Shown one piece after another: positions 50,737 to 60,001 of a DNA stretch of 64,000 nt (its first letter is position 1; each line of letters starts with the position of its first letter). The stretch spans positions 49,922 through 113,921 of the forward strand of contig JBFXED010000009.1 in assembly GCA_050180485.1 (NCBI GenBank), in the 5' to 3' direction. This DNA is from CADEGL01 sp050180485. GTDB taxonomy: Bacteria > Pseudomonadota > Alphaproteobacteria > CADEGL01. Below the pieces are notes generated by a model. It saw only the letters and a list, made by a program, of their open reading frames with translations, was not told the DNA's origin and did no database searches. A program made the translations under genes and the position numbers.

Positions 50737-52016
50737 TTGAAAAGGCTCTTCAAGCGATAGGCGCTGAACGCGCTTTCATAGAAGAACGCCCAAAGGCCGC
50801 GCATGCGCGCGGGCTTGATCGGCGTCACCGGCAGGGGGAATTCGCTCGCCGGCATGCCCATGGCGCGCTTGGCCAGCATCTGGCCCCAATAGGTGCCGGG
50901 CGCGATGCCGCGGCCGTTATAGCCGAGCGTCATGGAAATGCCGGGCGCGGGCTCGTGGAAGCGCGGGATGGCATCGCTGGTGAAACCCAGCGTGCCGGCC
51001 CATTTGAAGCTCATCTTCTGTTCGCCGAGGTGGGGGAACAGATAGCGCAGGGTGCGGTGCGGCCAGGCGCGCATGCGCTCCGGATCGTCCGGCGGCAGAT
51101 AACCCAAGCTGCCCACGATCAGCCGGTGGTCGCGGTCGTAGCGGGTGAAGACCATGGCCGGCTGGGTGTCGTAGATCGGATGCAGACCGGGCAGAATCGT
51201 CTTGCGCACATTCTCGCTCAGCGGCTCGGTCGCGTAGGCATAGCAGCCGACGGGGATGATCTCTTGCTTCATCCCCGGCCACAGATCGTCGGAATAGGCG
51301 TTGGTCGCGACGATGACTTTGTCCGCCGTGACCGTGCCTTTCGCCGTCTTGAGCCTCCAGCCGCCATTCGCGCCTTCCAGCGCCGCGACCCGGGTGTTGT
51401 CGTGGATCGCCGCGCCCGCCTTGACGGCGGCCGTGGCCAGGCCGCGCGCATAGCTCAGCGGCTGGATGTAGTAGCTGCGGTGGTCGATGATCCCGCCGAC
51501 GTAATGGTCGGTCCCGGTCAGCTCGGCGATGCGCGCGCGATCGATGGTCTCGATATTCGCGCCGCGCGACGTCCACTGGCGCGCATGCTCTTCCAGATGC
51601 TTCATGCCGGACGGCGAATGGCCGGCCTTGATCACGCCCTTGCGCACGTCGTCGCATTGGATACCGTGCTTGGCGATCATCTCGGAAACCAGGGCAGGCC
51701 CCTTGCTGAGCGCGGCCATCAGACGTTCGCCGTAATCGGCGCCGATGGTCTTCACCACATCGTCGGGATCGAGCCACAAGCCAGCGTTCACCAGCCCCGC
51801 GTTGCGGCCCGAGCCGCCCCAGCCGATATCCTGCGCTTCCAGCACGATCGTCTTGACGCCCTGTTCCGCCAGATGCAGGGCGGCCGAGCAGCCGGTGAAG
51901 CCGCCGCCCACGATGGCCACGTCCACCTTGCGATCGCCGTCGAGCGGCGCGGTCTTGGGCGCCGGCGAAGCGGTCGCGTGCCAGAGCGAAGCGTGCATGC
52001 TGGGATGGCTGGACAT
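50733..52016 (-). CDS. FAD-dependent oxidoreductase, DAO family (array member 5)
   Basis: The 427-residue flavoprotein shows leader HASLWHATASPAPKTAPLDG, FAD motif VAIVGGGFTGCSAALHLAEQG, and GWGGSGRNAGLVNAGLWLDP. YYIQPLSYARGLATAAV and LGYNGRGIAPGTYWGQMLA are conserved with members 4 and 6. The predicted role is oxidation of an amine or amino acid C-N bond. It is 30 bases downstream of member 4. The substrate-facing loops clearly differ between the paralogues, so they are unlikely to be redundant. Confidence 0.9.
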   Translation of the reverse strand: MSSHPSMHASLWHATASPAPKTAPLDGDRKVDVAIVGGGFTGCSAALHLAEQGVKTIVLEAQDIGWGGSGRNAGLVNAGLWLDPDDVVKTIGADYGERLMAALSKGPALVSEMIAKHGIQCDDVRKGVIKAGHSPSGMKHLEEHARQWTSRGANIETIDRARIAELTGTDHYVGGIIDHRSYYIQPLSYARGLATAAVKAGAAIHDNTRVAALEGANGGWRLKTAKGTVTADKVIVATNAYSDDLWPGMKQEIIPVGCYAYATEPLSENVRKTILPGLHPIYDTQPAMVFTRYDRDHRLIVGSLGYLPPDDPERMRAWPHRTLRYLFPHLGEQKMSFKWAGTLGFTSDAIPRFHEPAPGISMTLGYNGRGIAPGTYWGQMLAKRAMGMPASEFPLPVTPIKPARMRGLWAFFYESAFSAYRLKSLFK

Positions 52017-52046
52017 CGGTATTCCTTAAAGGGATAGGGCTGTTTT

Positions 52047-53330
52047 CTAGCGCACCATCGCAAGCAGCCGCCCGGCGTGCAAGGCCGCCTCGTAGCGGAA
52101 GCCGCGCAATGCGCGGAACCGTGCCTTGCGTGGGGCGCGCAGCGGCAGGGGAAATTCGGAATCAGGTGCGCCCAGGATGCGCTCGGCCAGGTATTTGCCG
52201 ACCGTCGTGGCCGAGGTAATGCCTCGGCCACTATAGCCGTTGGGCACATGGAAGCCCGGGGCCGGTTCGTGGAGGGAGGGCAGGAAATCGTGGCTGAGTC
52301 CCAGCATGCCCTCCCATTTGTAGACGATCTTCTGTTCGCCCAGATGCGGGTAGGTCTTGCGGATGCCGGCCTCGGCCCAGCGGTGCACGGGCGAAAGGGG
52401 CGTGTGGATCAGATGGCCGAGTGTCACGGCGATCAACCGCCCCGCTCGGTCGGTGCGGTAGTACTGGCGCACGATCTGCGTGTCGCCGAACGCCTCACCG
52501 CCGGGCATGATCGTGGCGCGCAGATTGGCCGACAGGGGTTCGGTCGCCGCCATGTTGGCCCACATGGGCACCATGCAATCGCGCACCTCGGGCATCAGAT
52601 CGTCGGAATAGGCGTCGGTCGCGACCACCACGCGCTCGGCCCGGATCGTTCCCTTGGCCGTGTCCACCCGCCAGCGCCCGCCTTCCGGTGTGATCGACTG
52701 GACGCGGCTCCGCGTGTGCAGCACCGCACCTTTCTCCTGCGCCGTGCGCGCCAGGCCGCGGACATAGCCTAACGGCTGGATCGAACCCGCGCGCCGGTCG
52801 ATGAAGCCGCCGGTGTAGCGCTTCGTGCCGGTGATGGAGGCAATGCGGTCGCCGTCGAGCCATTCGAGGGGCGCGCCCGTGGCGGCGAACTCCTCGTAGA
52901 AGGCGCGCAGTTCCTTGAAGCCGCGCTTGGTGTTGCCGAGCTCCATCGTGCCCCGGCGCACGGCTTCGCATTCGATGCGGTGGCGCGCGATGGTGTCGAA
53001 CACGATATCCGAGCCTGCGTGGAAGGCGCGGTTCATCCGCTCGCCGAGTTCTTCTCCGACCAGTTTCTTGATCTGGCTGGGCAGGACGCGGAAATGCGGA
53101 TTCACCAGCCCCATGCTGCGCCCGCCGGCGCCCGATCCGATCTCGACGGCTTCGAGCAGCGTCACGTTCACGCTGCGCTCGGCCAGATGCAGAGCCGTCG
53201 AGCTTCCCGTATAGCCCGCGCCGATCACGACGACGTCCGTCTGATGGACGCCTTCCAGCGGCGGCGAGGACGGGGCGGGCGGGGCGGTCGCAGCCCAGAG
53301 CGAGGGCGGGTGGCCGGTGTCGGAATTCAT
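52047..53330 (-). CDS. FAD-dependent oxidoreductase, DAO family (array member 4)
   Basis: The 427-residue flavoprotein shows leader PSLWAATAPPAPSSPPLEGV, FAD motif VVVIGAGYTGSSTALHLAERS, and SGAGGRSMGLVNPHFRVLPS. GSIQPLGYVRGLARTAQ and NGYSGRGITSATTVGKYLAE match its subgroup. In the SGAGGRSMG block Arg-Ser replaces the usual Ser-x-Arg-Asn, the most divergent of the set near the flavin. Starts seven bases after member 3. Confidence 0.9.
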   Translation of the reverse strand: MNSDTGHPPSLWAATAPPAPSSPPLEGVHQTDVVVIGAGYTGSSTALHLAERSVNVTLLEAVEIGSGAGGRSMGLVNPHFRVLPSQIKKLVGEELGERMNRAFHAGSDIVFDTIARHRIECEAVRRGTMELGNTKRGFKELRAFYEEFAATGAPLEWLDGDRIASITGTKRYTGGFIDRRAGSIQPLGYVRGLARTAQEKGAVLHTRSRVQSITPEGGRWRVDTAKGTIRAERVVVATDAYSDDLMPEVRDCMVPMWANMAATEPLSANLRATIMPGGEAFGDTQIVRQYYRTDRAGRLIAVTLGHLIHTPLSPVHRWAEAGIRKTYPHLGEQKIVYKWEGMLGLSHDFLPSLHEPAPGFHVPNGYSGRGITSATTVGKYLAERILGAPDSEFPLPLRAPRKARFRALRGFRYEAALHAGRLLAMVR

Positions 53331-53337
53331 ACGGACA

Positions 53338-54648
53338 TCAGCCGCGCATTCGATCCCACCGGTCCATGAGGTTGTAGTACGCCATCACGATCGGCAAGAA
53401 CCATGGCCAGCCCCAATAGTAAGGACGGCTGGGGAAGGGCCGTCCGTCGAAGGGCGTCTTGCCCTCGGGCTTGCCCAGCACCTTGAGCCCGACCTTGTGG
53501 CCCATGTAGGTGCCCATCGGCATGCCGACGCCGCAATAGCCCATGGCGTAATGCACGCCGTCATGCGTGCCGATATGCGGCAGCTCGTCGAAGGAGAAGC
53601 CCGTCTGGCCTTCCCAGCAATGGGTGACTTTGACGTTCTTCAGTTCGGGGAAAACCTCGGTCATGGCACCGTGCAGCGCATGCGCTTTTTCGGTCAGGTT
53701 GGCGGCGCCACCCGTCTTGCCGCCGATGATCATCCGCGTGCCGTCTGGCGAGCGGCGAAACCAGTAGATGTTGGTCTTGCTGTCGAGCAGCGCGCGGTTG
53801 TTGGGGATCAGGCGGTCGAGCGTCGCCTCGGGCAGAGGCTCGGTCGCGATCTGGAACAAGCGGATGGGCAGGATGCGGCGCTGGAACCACTTCACCTCTG
53901 GGCCCGAATAGCCGCAGGTCGCCACGATCACGTCCTTGGCATTCACCGTGCCGCGCGAGGTGGTCACCGTGAAGCGGTTATCGGCGCCGCGCACGATGTT
54001 GGTCACCTTGGTGCGGCCATGCACCTCGGCGCCCGAGCCCACCGCGCGCTCCAGCAAGCCAAGATGATAAAGGCCCGGATGCACCGTGCCCGTGCCGTGG
54101 AGCAGCATGCCGCCGTGATAGCGGTCTGAGCCGATCTGGCTGTGCTGCTTCTCGCGCGGCACCATCTCGATATTCATCTCAAGGCCGGCTTCTTGGAGCT
54201 TGGCGTAGTCCTTGGCCAACTTTTTGTAATGGCTCGGCGTGTGAGCGGCGATGAAACGCGAACAGTAATTGAAGTAGCAGCGGATCTGCTCTTTCTCGAT
54301 CAGGTTCACGGCGTAGTTGTGAGCTTCGACGGCCTGACCGGCCAAATCCTTGCTGACGTCCTTGCCGAACTTGCTACCCAGCGCCTCGAACTTGTGCCAG
54401 AGCGTGCGCCCGACATATCCGGCGTTGCGCGACGAGGCACCGTAGCCGGGATCTTCCGCGTCCAGCAGCAGGACGCCGCGGCCTGCGCGCGCCAAGGTCA
54501 GCGCCGCCGACGTGCCGGTATAACCCGAGCCCACGATCACCACATCCGCTTCGGCCGGCAAGGGCTTGGGCGGCGTCTGGGGCCGCGGCGCGGCCTCCCA
54601 CCAATAAGGATCGGTCTTGAAGCCGGGCGCGAAGATGTCGGCGGACAT
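53338..54648 (-). CDS. FAD-dependent oxidoreductase, DAO family (array member 3)
   Basis: The 436-residue flavoprotein of the second subgroup has leader PGFKTDPYWWEAAPRPQTPP, FAD motif VVIVGSGYTGTSAALTLARAG and GYGASSRNAGYVGRTLWHKF. C-terminal MGYCGVGMPMGTYMGHKVGL closes the FAD site. The WW leader is shared with members 1 and 2 and with the gene at 37919. ATG 54648 begins eight bases after member 2; the longer in-frame extension is antisense-type sequence. Amine or amino acid oxidation predicted. Confidence 0.9.
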   Translation of the reverse strand: MSADIFAPGFKTDPYWWEAAPRPQTPPKPLPAEADVVIVGSGYTGTSAALTLARAGRGVLLLDAEDPGYGASSRNAGYVGRTLWHKFEALGSKFGKDVSKDLAGQAVEAHNYAVNLIEKEQIRCYFNYCSRFIAAHTPSHYKKLAKDYAKLQEAGLEMNIEMVPREKQHSQIGSDRYHGGMLLHGTGTVHPGLYHLGLLERAVGSGAEVHGRTKVTNIVRGADNRFTVTTSRGTVNAKDVIVATCGYSGPEVKWFQRRILPIRLFQIATEPLPEATLDRLIPNNRALLDSKTNIYWFRRSPDGTRMIIGGKTGGAANLTEKAHALHGAMTEVFPELKNVKVTHCWEGQTGFSFDELPHIGTHDGVHYAMGYCGVGMPMGTYMGHKVGLKVLGKPEGKTPFDGRPFPSRPYYWGWPWFLPIVMAYYNLMDRWDRMRG

Positions 54649-54656
54649 GGTTCCCC

Positions 54657-55976
54657 CTAGGCGGTCTTGCGCGCGGGCACGCCGCGCTTGTCCTTGTGAC
54701 CGTACCATTTGATGACGAGCGGCAAAAACCACGGATTGCCGGTATAGAAGGGGCGCGTGGGAAAGCCGCGGCCATCGAGAGCCGAACCGCTGTCCGGCGC
54801 GCCGAGAACCCGCTGCCCCAGCTTGTGGCCAAGCCAGGTCGCCATCGGGATACCGGTGCCGCAATAGCCCAGGGCGTAAAGCACGCCGTCGCGTTCGCCG
54901 ACATGCGGCAGCTTGTCGAAGCTGAAGCCCATCTGGCCGGTCCAGCAATAGGCGATGCGAACATCGCGCAACGTCGGGAAGGTCTCGACCATGGCGCGAT
55001 GCATCTCCATGGCCTTGGCCGGATAGTCGCGCACGAACAGGCCGCGCGCCGAGGCGAACTGCAGGCGCGTGCCGTCGGGCGAGGGTCGGGCCGAGTATGG
55101 ATTGATGCGCGTGTCGATCATCGTGCGGCCGGTGGGCAGAACGCTCTTCACCCGCTCGGCGCCGATTTCCTCGGATACGACCACGCCGGCGTGGACGGGG
55201 ATCAGGCGTCGGCGGAACCAGTCCAGCCCTTTGCCGGTATAGCCGTTGGTGCCCAGAACGACGCGGCCGGCGGAGACGACACCGCGGGGCGTCGTCACCC
55301 GGAAGCGACCGGAAGGCTCGCGTTCGATGGACAGAACCGGCGTCTTGCCGTGGACAGCGGCGCCGGCACCCATCGCCCGGTCCAGCAAACCGGCGTGATA
55401 AAGCCCGGGATGCAGCGAGCCGCCTTTCTTGACGATCATGCCGCCGTAATAGAGATCGGTGTTGATTTCCGTGCGCTGCTGTTCACGCGGAACCATATGA
55501 CCCTCGAAGCCGAAGAGACGCTTCATCAGGTCGAGTTCTTTCGAAAGCGTCACGTAGGCCGTCGGCGAGTGAGCCGAGATCAACCGACCGCAATAGGTGA
55601 AATGGCAGGCGATCTGCTCGCGCTCGATTAGCGAGACGACATAATCGTGGGCCGCCAGCGCTTCACGCGCGAGGACGGAGGCGCGTTCTTCGCCGAACTT
55701 CTTCACCAAGGGCGTCAGTTTCGACCAAAGCTGGCAGCCGACGAAGCCGGAGTTGCGCGTGCTGGCGCCATAGCCGGGGGTCTCGGCCTCGAGCACGGTG
55801 ACGGCCTTGCCGCCGCGCGCGAGGGTCAACGCCGCCGACAAGCCCGTGAAGCCGGAGCCCACCACGGCCACGTCGGTCTCCCGGGGCAGCGGTTTCTCGT
55901 CCAGTTCGGGACGCGGTGCAGCTTCCCACCAATAGGGCGTGTTCTTGAAATCGGGCGTCAGCATCATATCCGGCAT
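54657..55976 (-). CDS. FAD-dependent oxidoreductase, DAO family (array member 2)
   Basis: The 439-residue flavoprotein shows leader PDFKNTPYWWEAAPRPELDE, FAD motif VAVVGSGFTGLSAALTLARGG, GYGASTRNSGFVGCQLWSKL, and C-terminal LGYCGTGIPMATWLGHKLGQ. It is closest to member 1 by shared blocks (FVGxQLWSK, HPGLYxAGLLDR), so they are probably the most recent duplication. It starts 18 bases after member 1. No signal peptide, so it acts in the cytoplasm or at the inner membrane. Confidence 0.9.
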   Translation of the reverse strand: MPDMMLTPDFKNTPYWWEAAPRPELDEKPLPRETDVAVVGSGFTGLSAALTLARGGKAVTVLEAETPGYGASTRNSGFVGCQLWSKLTPLVKKFGEERASVLAREALAAHDYVVSLIEREQIACHFTYCGRLISAHSPTAYVTLSKELDLMKRLFGFEGHMVPREQQRTEINTDLYYGGMIVKKGGSLHPGLYHAGLLDRAMGAGAAVHGKTPVLSIEREPSGRFRVTTPRGVVSAGRVVLGTNGYTGKGLDWFRRRLIPVHAGVVVSEEIGAERVKSVLPTGRTMIDTRINPYSARPSPDGTRLQFASARGLFVRDYPAKAMEMHRAMVETFPTLRDVRIAYCWTGQMGFSFDKLPHVGERDGVLYALGYCGTGIPMATWLGHKLGQRVLGAPDSGSALDGRGFPTRPFYTGNPWFLPLVIKWYGHKDKRGVPARKTA

Positions 55977-55994
55977 GGCTGCGCCTCCTGGGCG

Positions 55995-57323
55995 CTACGA
56001 GGTAGCTTTGCGCGCGCGTCTCAGATCGCGCCGATCCTTGTGGCCGTACCACTGGACGATCAGCGGCAAGAACCAAGGGTTTCCCGTATAGAATGGGCGG
56101 GTTGGAAACGCGCGCTCATCGAGGCCGGTGGTGCCGTTCTTGTCGCCCAGGATGCGCAGCGCCAGCTTGTGCCCGAGCCACGTCGACATCGGCAGCCCCG
56201 TGCCGCAATACCCCATGGCGTAATGCACGCCGTCGCGCTCACCGATATGGGGCAGCTTGTCGAAGGTGAAGCCCATCTGTCCGGTCCAGCAATGGCTGAT
56301 GCGGACGCCCTTGACGGCGGGCACGGCGAAAGCGGCGGCGTCGCGGATTTCCGTGGCTTTGACTGTGTTGTCGCTTTCGAACAGGCCGCGCGCGGCGGTG
56401 AATTGCAGCCGCCGCCCATCTGGCATGGGGCGGATCGAGACGGGATTCATCCGCGTGTCGATGAAGGTGCGGCCGCGGGGCAGCACTTCGCGGATCAGCG
56501 CGGGATCGAGCGGCTCGGTCACGGCGATATTGGTATGGATCGTGATGATGCGGCGCTTGAACCAGGGGAAGGTGTAATCCGTGTAGCCGTTGGTGCCCAG
56601 GATCACCCGGCCGGCATTCAGCGTGCCGCGCGAGGTGCCGACCGTGAACGAGCCGTTGCCCGCGCGTCCAATGGACAGCGCCTTGGTGTTCGTATGGATC
56701 GTGACGCCCGCCGCCAGTACTCGGTCCAAGAGCCCGGCATAATAGAGGCCGGGATGGAGCGATCCCGTCAGCGGGTGGATCATGCCGCCGTGGAAGAAAT
56801 CGGTGCCGATCTCCTCCCGTTGCCGGGCGCGGGGCACCATCTCGCATGCGATGCCGAAATGCTTTTTCAGCATCTCCGATTCTTTGGTCAGCGAGACGTA
56901 GGATTCGGGCGAATGAGCGGCGATGAAGCGGCCGTTATAGATGAAGTGGCAGGCGATCTGTTCGCGCTCGATCAGCGAGACCACGTACTTGTGGGCGTTG
57001 ATTGCTTCCAGCGTGTAGGCGGCGGCCTTTTCCACGCCAAGCTTCTCAGCCAGCGGCTTGAACTTGGACCAGAGCTGGGAGCCCACGAAGCCCGCGTTGC
57101 GAGTGCTGGCGCCGGCACCCGGATAGCGGTCGGCTTCCAACACATGCACCCGCTTGCCTGCGCGGGCTAAGGTGAGGGCGGCGGACAGGCCGGTATAGCC
57201 AGAACCGACGATGGCCACGTCGGCATCCTTGGGCAGCGGAATGTCGGGAAGCTCGCGCGGCGGCGCGGTGTCCTGCCAGAACGGCGTTGTCTTGAAATCC
57301 GGTGCGGCGGCTGAGGCAGGCAT
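55995..57323 (-). CDS. FAD-dependent oxidoreductase, DAO family (array member 1, operon leader)
   Basis: The 442-residue flavoprotein is the first gene of the eight-gene operon. Leader PDFKTTPFWQDTAPPRELPD (WQ instead of WW), FAD motif VAIVGSGYTGLSAALTLARAG, GAGASTRNAGFVGSQLWSKF, and C-terminal MGYCGTGLPMSTWLGHKLAL. It is divergent from the M20 peptidase gene across 97 bases, which should hold both promoters. Role predicted as amine or amino acid oxidation; the paired hydrolases suggest a peptide- or amide-bound precursor. Confidence 0.9.
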   Translation of the reverse strand: MPASAAAPDFKTTPFWQDTAPPRELPDIPLPKDADVAIVGSGYTGLSAALTLARAGKRVHVLEADRYPGAGASTRNAGFVGSQLWSKFKPLAEKLGVEKAAAYTLEAINAHKYVVSLIEREQIACHFIYNGRFIAAHSPESYVSLTKESEMLKKHFGIACEMVPRARQREEIGTDFFHGGMIHPLTGSLHPGLYYAGLLDRVLAAGVTIHTNTKALSIGRAGNGSFTVGTSRGTLNAGRVILGTNGYTDYTFPWFKRRIITIHTNIAVTEPLDPALIREVLPRGRTFIDTRMNPVSIRPMPDGRRLQFTAARGLFESDNTVKATEIRDAAAFAVPAVKGVRISHCWTGQMGFTFDKLPHIGERDGVHYAMGYCGTGLPMSTWLGHKLALRILGDKNGTTGLDERAFPTRPFYTGNPWFLPLIVQWYGHKDRRDLRRARKATS

Positions 57324-57420
57324 CGGGGCGCGAGGATGGCAGAGGGAGGCACAGGCGGCAAGTTGGCGCGGCCGGGATGCTGTGCTTACTATTCAATCTG
57401 CGCGGCGGGGAGGGCCACGA

Positions 57421-58761
57421 ATGATCGAACAAGCCTATACGTATATCGACGCCAACCGCGCGCGCTTCATTGAGGAGCTGAAGGAGTTCTTGCGCATCCC
57501 GAGCGTGGCGACCGACGCCAAGGCGGTCGACGCCTGTTCGCGCAAGCTGGAAGGCGCTTTGGCCAAGGCCGGCTTCGACGCCAAGCTGATGCCCTCCACC
57601 GGCAACCCGATGGTCTATGGCGAACGCAAGGGACAGGGGCCGGTCGTCCTGGTCTATGGCCACTACGACGTCATGCCGGTCGACAACCAAGTCTGGCAAA
57701 GCCCGCCTTTCGAGCCGACCGAGCGCGACGGGCGCATCTACGCACGCGGCGTGGGCGACAATAAGGCCCAGCACTATGCCCACATCAAGGCCGTCGAGGC
57801 GCTGCAGGCCTGCGGGCTGCCCGCCGTGCCGCTCAAGATCATCCTGGAAGGCGAGGAAGAAACGGGCAGCACCAGCCTGCCCGGTTTCGTGAAGGAACAT
57901 CGCGATCTTCTGTCATGCGATGTCTGCTATGCGGCCGACGGGCCGCGCCACGAATCGAACCGGCCGACGATCTATCTCGGCTGCCGCGGGGTGATCGGGT
58001 TCGAACTGACCGTCCGCACCTCCAGCCGCGACGTCCATTCCGGCAATCGGGGCAACGTGGTGCCCAATCCGGGCTGGCGCCTCTTGCAGGCGCTGCAATC
58101 CATGCGCGACGAGCAGGGGCGCGTGCTGATCGAAGGCTTCTACGACGATGTGCGCAAGATCGTGCCGGACGACGTACGGATGCTCGAAGCGTTGACCCTC
58201 GACGGCAAGAAGATGAGCGAACAACTCGCCGTTGCGGAGCTGTTGGGTATGCCCGCGCGCGAATACCATGAGCGCGTCATGTACCGCCCGACCTTGAATA
58301 TCTCGGGTTTGGTCTCGGGCTTCACCGGTGAGGGCATCGTCAACATCGTGCCCGCGACCGCCATGGCCAAGATGGATATCCGACTCGTCGTGGATCAGGA
58401 CCCGGATCGCATCGTCGCCTGCGTGCGCCGCCATCTGAAGAAGCACGGCTTCACCGATGTCGAGATGACCGTGCATGACGTGATGAAGCCGTCGCGCACT
58501 CCGTCCTCCAGCAATTTCATCGGCCCCATCGCAGACGCGGCGCGTCAAGCCTCGGGGCAGGAACCCGTGATCTTGCCCGCGCTCGGCGGCAGCATTCCGC
58601 AATATGCCTTCGTCGAAGGTCTGGGCGTGCCCTGTATCTGGAGCGCCTACGCCAATTGGGACGAGCAGAACCACGCGCCCAACGAGAACATGGTGATCGA
58701 CCTGTTCATCCAGTCGATCAAAATGAGCGCCAACGTCTTCCACAGCCTTAGCCGGGGATAA
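57421..58761 (+). CDS. M20-family dipeptidase/metallohydrolase
   Basis: The 446-residue zinc hydrolase has metal ligands His81 and Asp113 (YGHYDVMPVD, VGDNKAQH), the catalytic/ligand Glu pair in LEGEEETGSTSL (145-146), and a later His in NHAPNEN. The dimerisation domain sits between about 200 and 330. M20 dipeptidases of this length cleave short peptides or N-acyl/carbamoyl amino acids. ATG 57421 is chosen because the frame extension upstream is antisense to array member 1. An M24 gene follows after four bases. Confidence 0.9.
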   Translation: MIEQAYTYIDANRARFIEELKEFLRIPSVATDAKAVDACSRKLEGALAKAGFDAKLMPSTGNPMVYGERKGQGPVVLVYGHYDVMPVDNQVWQSPPFEPTERDGRIYARGVGDNKAQHYAHIKAVEALQACGLPAVPLKIILEGEEETGSTSLPGFVKEHRDLLSCDVCYAADGPRHESNRPTIYLGCRGVIGFELTVRTSSRDVHSGNRGNVVPNPGWRLLQALQSMRDEQGRVLIEGFYDDVRKIVPDDVRMLEALTLDGKKMSEQLAVAELLGMPAREYHERVMYRPTLNISGLVSGFTGEGIVNIVPATAMAKMDIRLVVDQDPDRIVACVRRHLKKHGFTDVEMTVHDVMKPSRTPSSSNFIGPIADAARQASGQEPVILPALGGSIPQYAFVEGLGVPCIWSAYANWDEQNHAPNENMVIDLFIQSIKMSANVFHSLSRG

Positions 58762-58765
58762 CACG

Positions 58766-60001
58766 ATGTCCAAGAAAGCCTTGTCGCTGCCCTTCAATGC
58801 CGCCGAATACGACCGCCGTTTCGATCGCCTTAAGGCGAAGATGGACGAGCGCGACCTCGACGCCACAATCCTGTGCGGGCCGGAAAATCAGTACTGGCTG
58901 ACCGGCTACGAGACGACGGGCTTCCACTCGTTCCCGCAGGCTATGATCGTGAAGCGCGACGGCACGCGCCTTTTGGTCACGCGCCAGCTCGAAGTCGAGA
59001 ACGCGACAGACAATGCCTACAAGCTGCCCGCCCGCGGCTATCAGGATGACGAGAGCCCGGGCGCCGCCATCGCCAAGGGCCTGATCGATCTGGGCCTGGG
59101 CGCGAAGACCGTCGGCGTCGAGAAAAAAGTGCCGTGGTTCCTGGTCGACGTGTACGAAAGCATCACGCGCGGCGCGCCCGGCGCCAAATTGGTCGACACC
59201 TCGGGCATGGCCGAGCTTTTGCGCTCGGTGAAGACGCCGGCCGAGATCGCCTATGTCCGCAAAGCCGCGAAGGCTGTCGGCGCAGCCATGAAAGCGGGCC
59301 TGGAAGCCGTTCGCGAAGGTGCGACGGAATATGACGTGGCCGCCGAGGTACACCACGCGCGCATCAAGGCCGAGAGCCATTTCATCCGCAACCCGAGCTA
59401 CATCGTCTCCGGCCCGCGGTCGGCCCTGGCGCATGCGACCTGGATCGGACGCAAACTGGAGAAGGGCGATGTGACGTTCTTCGAACTAGGCGCCAACTAC
59501 CGCCACTATGACGCAGCGCTGATCCGCTGCGCCGTGGTCGGCAAGGCGTCGGATTCCGTCCGACGTGCCTCGGACGCGTCCAAGGCGGCGCTGGAAACGG
59601 CGATCAAGGCCATCAAGCCCGGTATCCAGGCCCGCGATGTCCATGTGGCCGCGCATAAGGAGCTGGAGCGCCACGGATTTGGCAAATATTTCGACCACCG
59701 CATCGGCTACGGCATCGGCATCGAGTTCCTGACCTGGATCGAGCGCGGCGGCCTCAGCATGGACCAGGGCTCGACCCAAATCCTGGAGCCGAACATGACC
59801 ATGCATGTGATCCCGTACTTCAAGGTCCCGGGCAAATACAGCATGGGCTACAGCGAGACGGTGCGGGTGACCGAGAACGGCCGCGAGGTGCTGACTGATT
59901 TCCCGCGCGTGCTGACGGAAGCGCCTCTCAAGGGCGCCCGCGTCGCCATTTCGAAAAAGAAACCCGCCGCCAAGAAGAAAGCGGCGAAGCGGAAGCGCTA
60001 A
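58766..60001 (+). CDS. M24-family creatinase-like hydrolase lacking metal ligands
   Basis: The 411-residue protein has the two-domain creatinase/prolidase layout: N-terminal domain to about 155 and a pita-bread domain to about 385. The dinuclear metal ligands of aminopeptidase P are mostly lost: Glu240 for the first Asp (FFELGANY), Ala251 for the second, Tyr for His in GYGIG, and Ile in MHVIPYF for a Glu; only the last Glu (SETVRV) remains. His223 in SALAHATW aligns with creatinase His232. The protein is therefore likely a metal-independent C-N hydrolase like creatinase, or DoeA-like. A basic tail (KKKPAAKKKAAKRKR) follows. Four bases after the M20 gene. Confidence 0.83.
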   Translation: MSKKALSLPFNAAEYDRRFDRLKAKMDERDLDATILCGPENQYWLTGYETTGFHSFPQAMIVKRDGTRLLVTRQLEVENATDNAYKLPARGYQDDESPGAAIAKGLIDLGLGAKTVGVEKKVPWFLVDVYESITRGAPGAKLVDTSGMAELLRSVKTPAEIAYVRKAAKAVGAAMKAGLEAVREGATEYDVAAEVHHARIKAESHFIRNPSYIVSGPRSALAHATWIGRKLEKGDVTFFELGANYRHYDAALIRCAVVGKASDSVRRASDASKAALETAIKAIKPGIQARDVHVAAHKELERHGFGKYFDHRIGYGIGIEFLTWIERGGLSMDQGSTQILEPNMTMHVIPYFKVPGKYSMGYSETVRVTENGREVLTDFPRVLTEAPLKGARVAISKKKPAAKKKAAKRKR

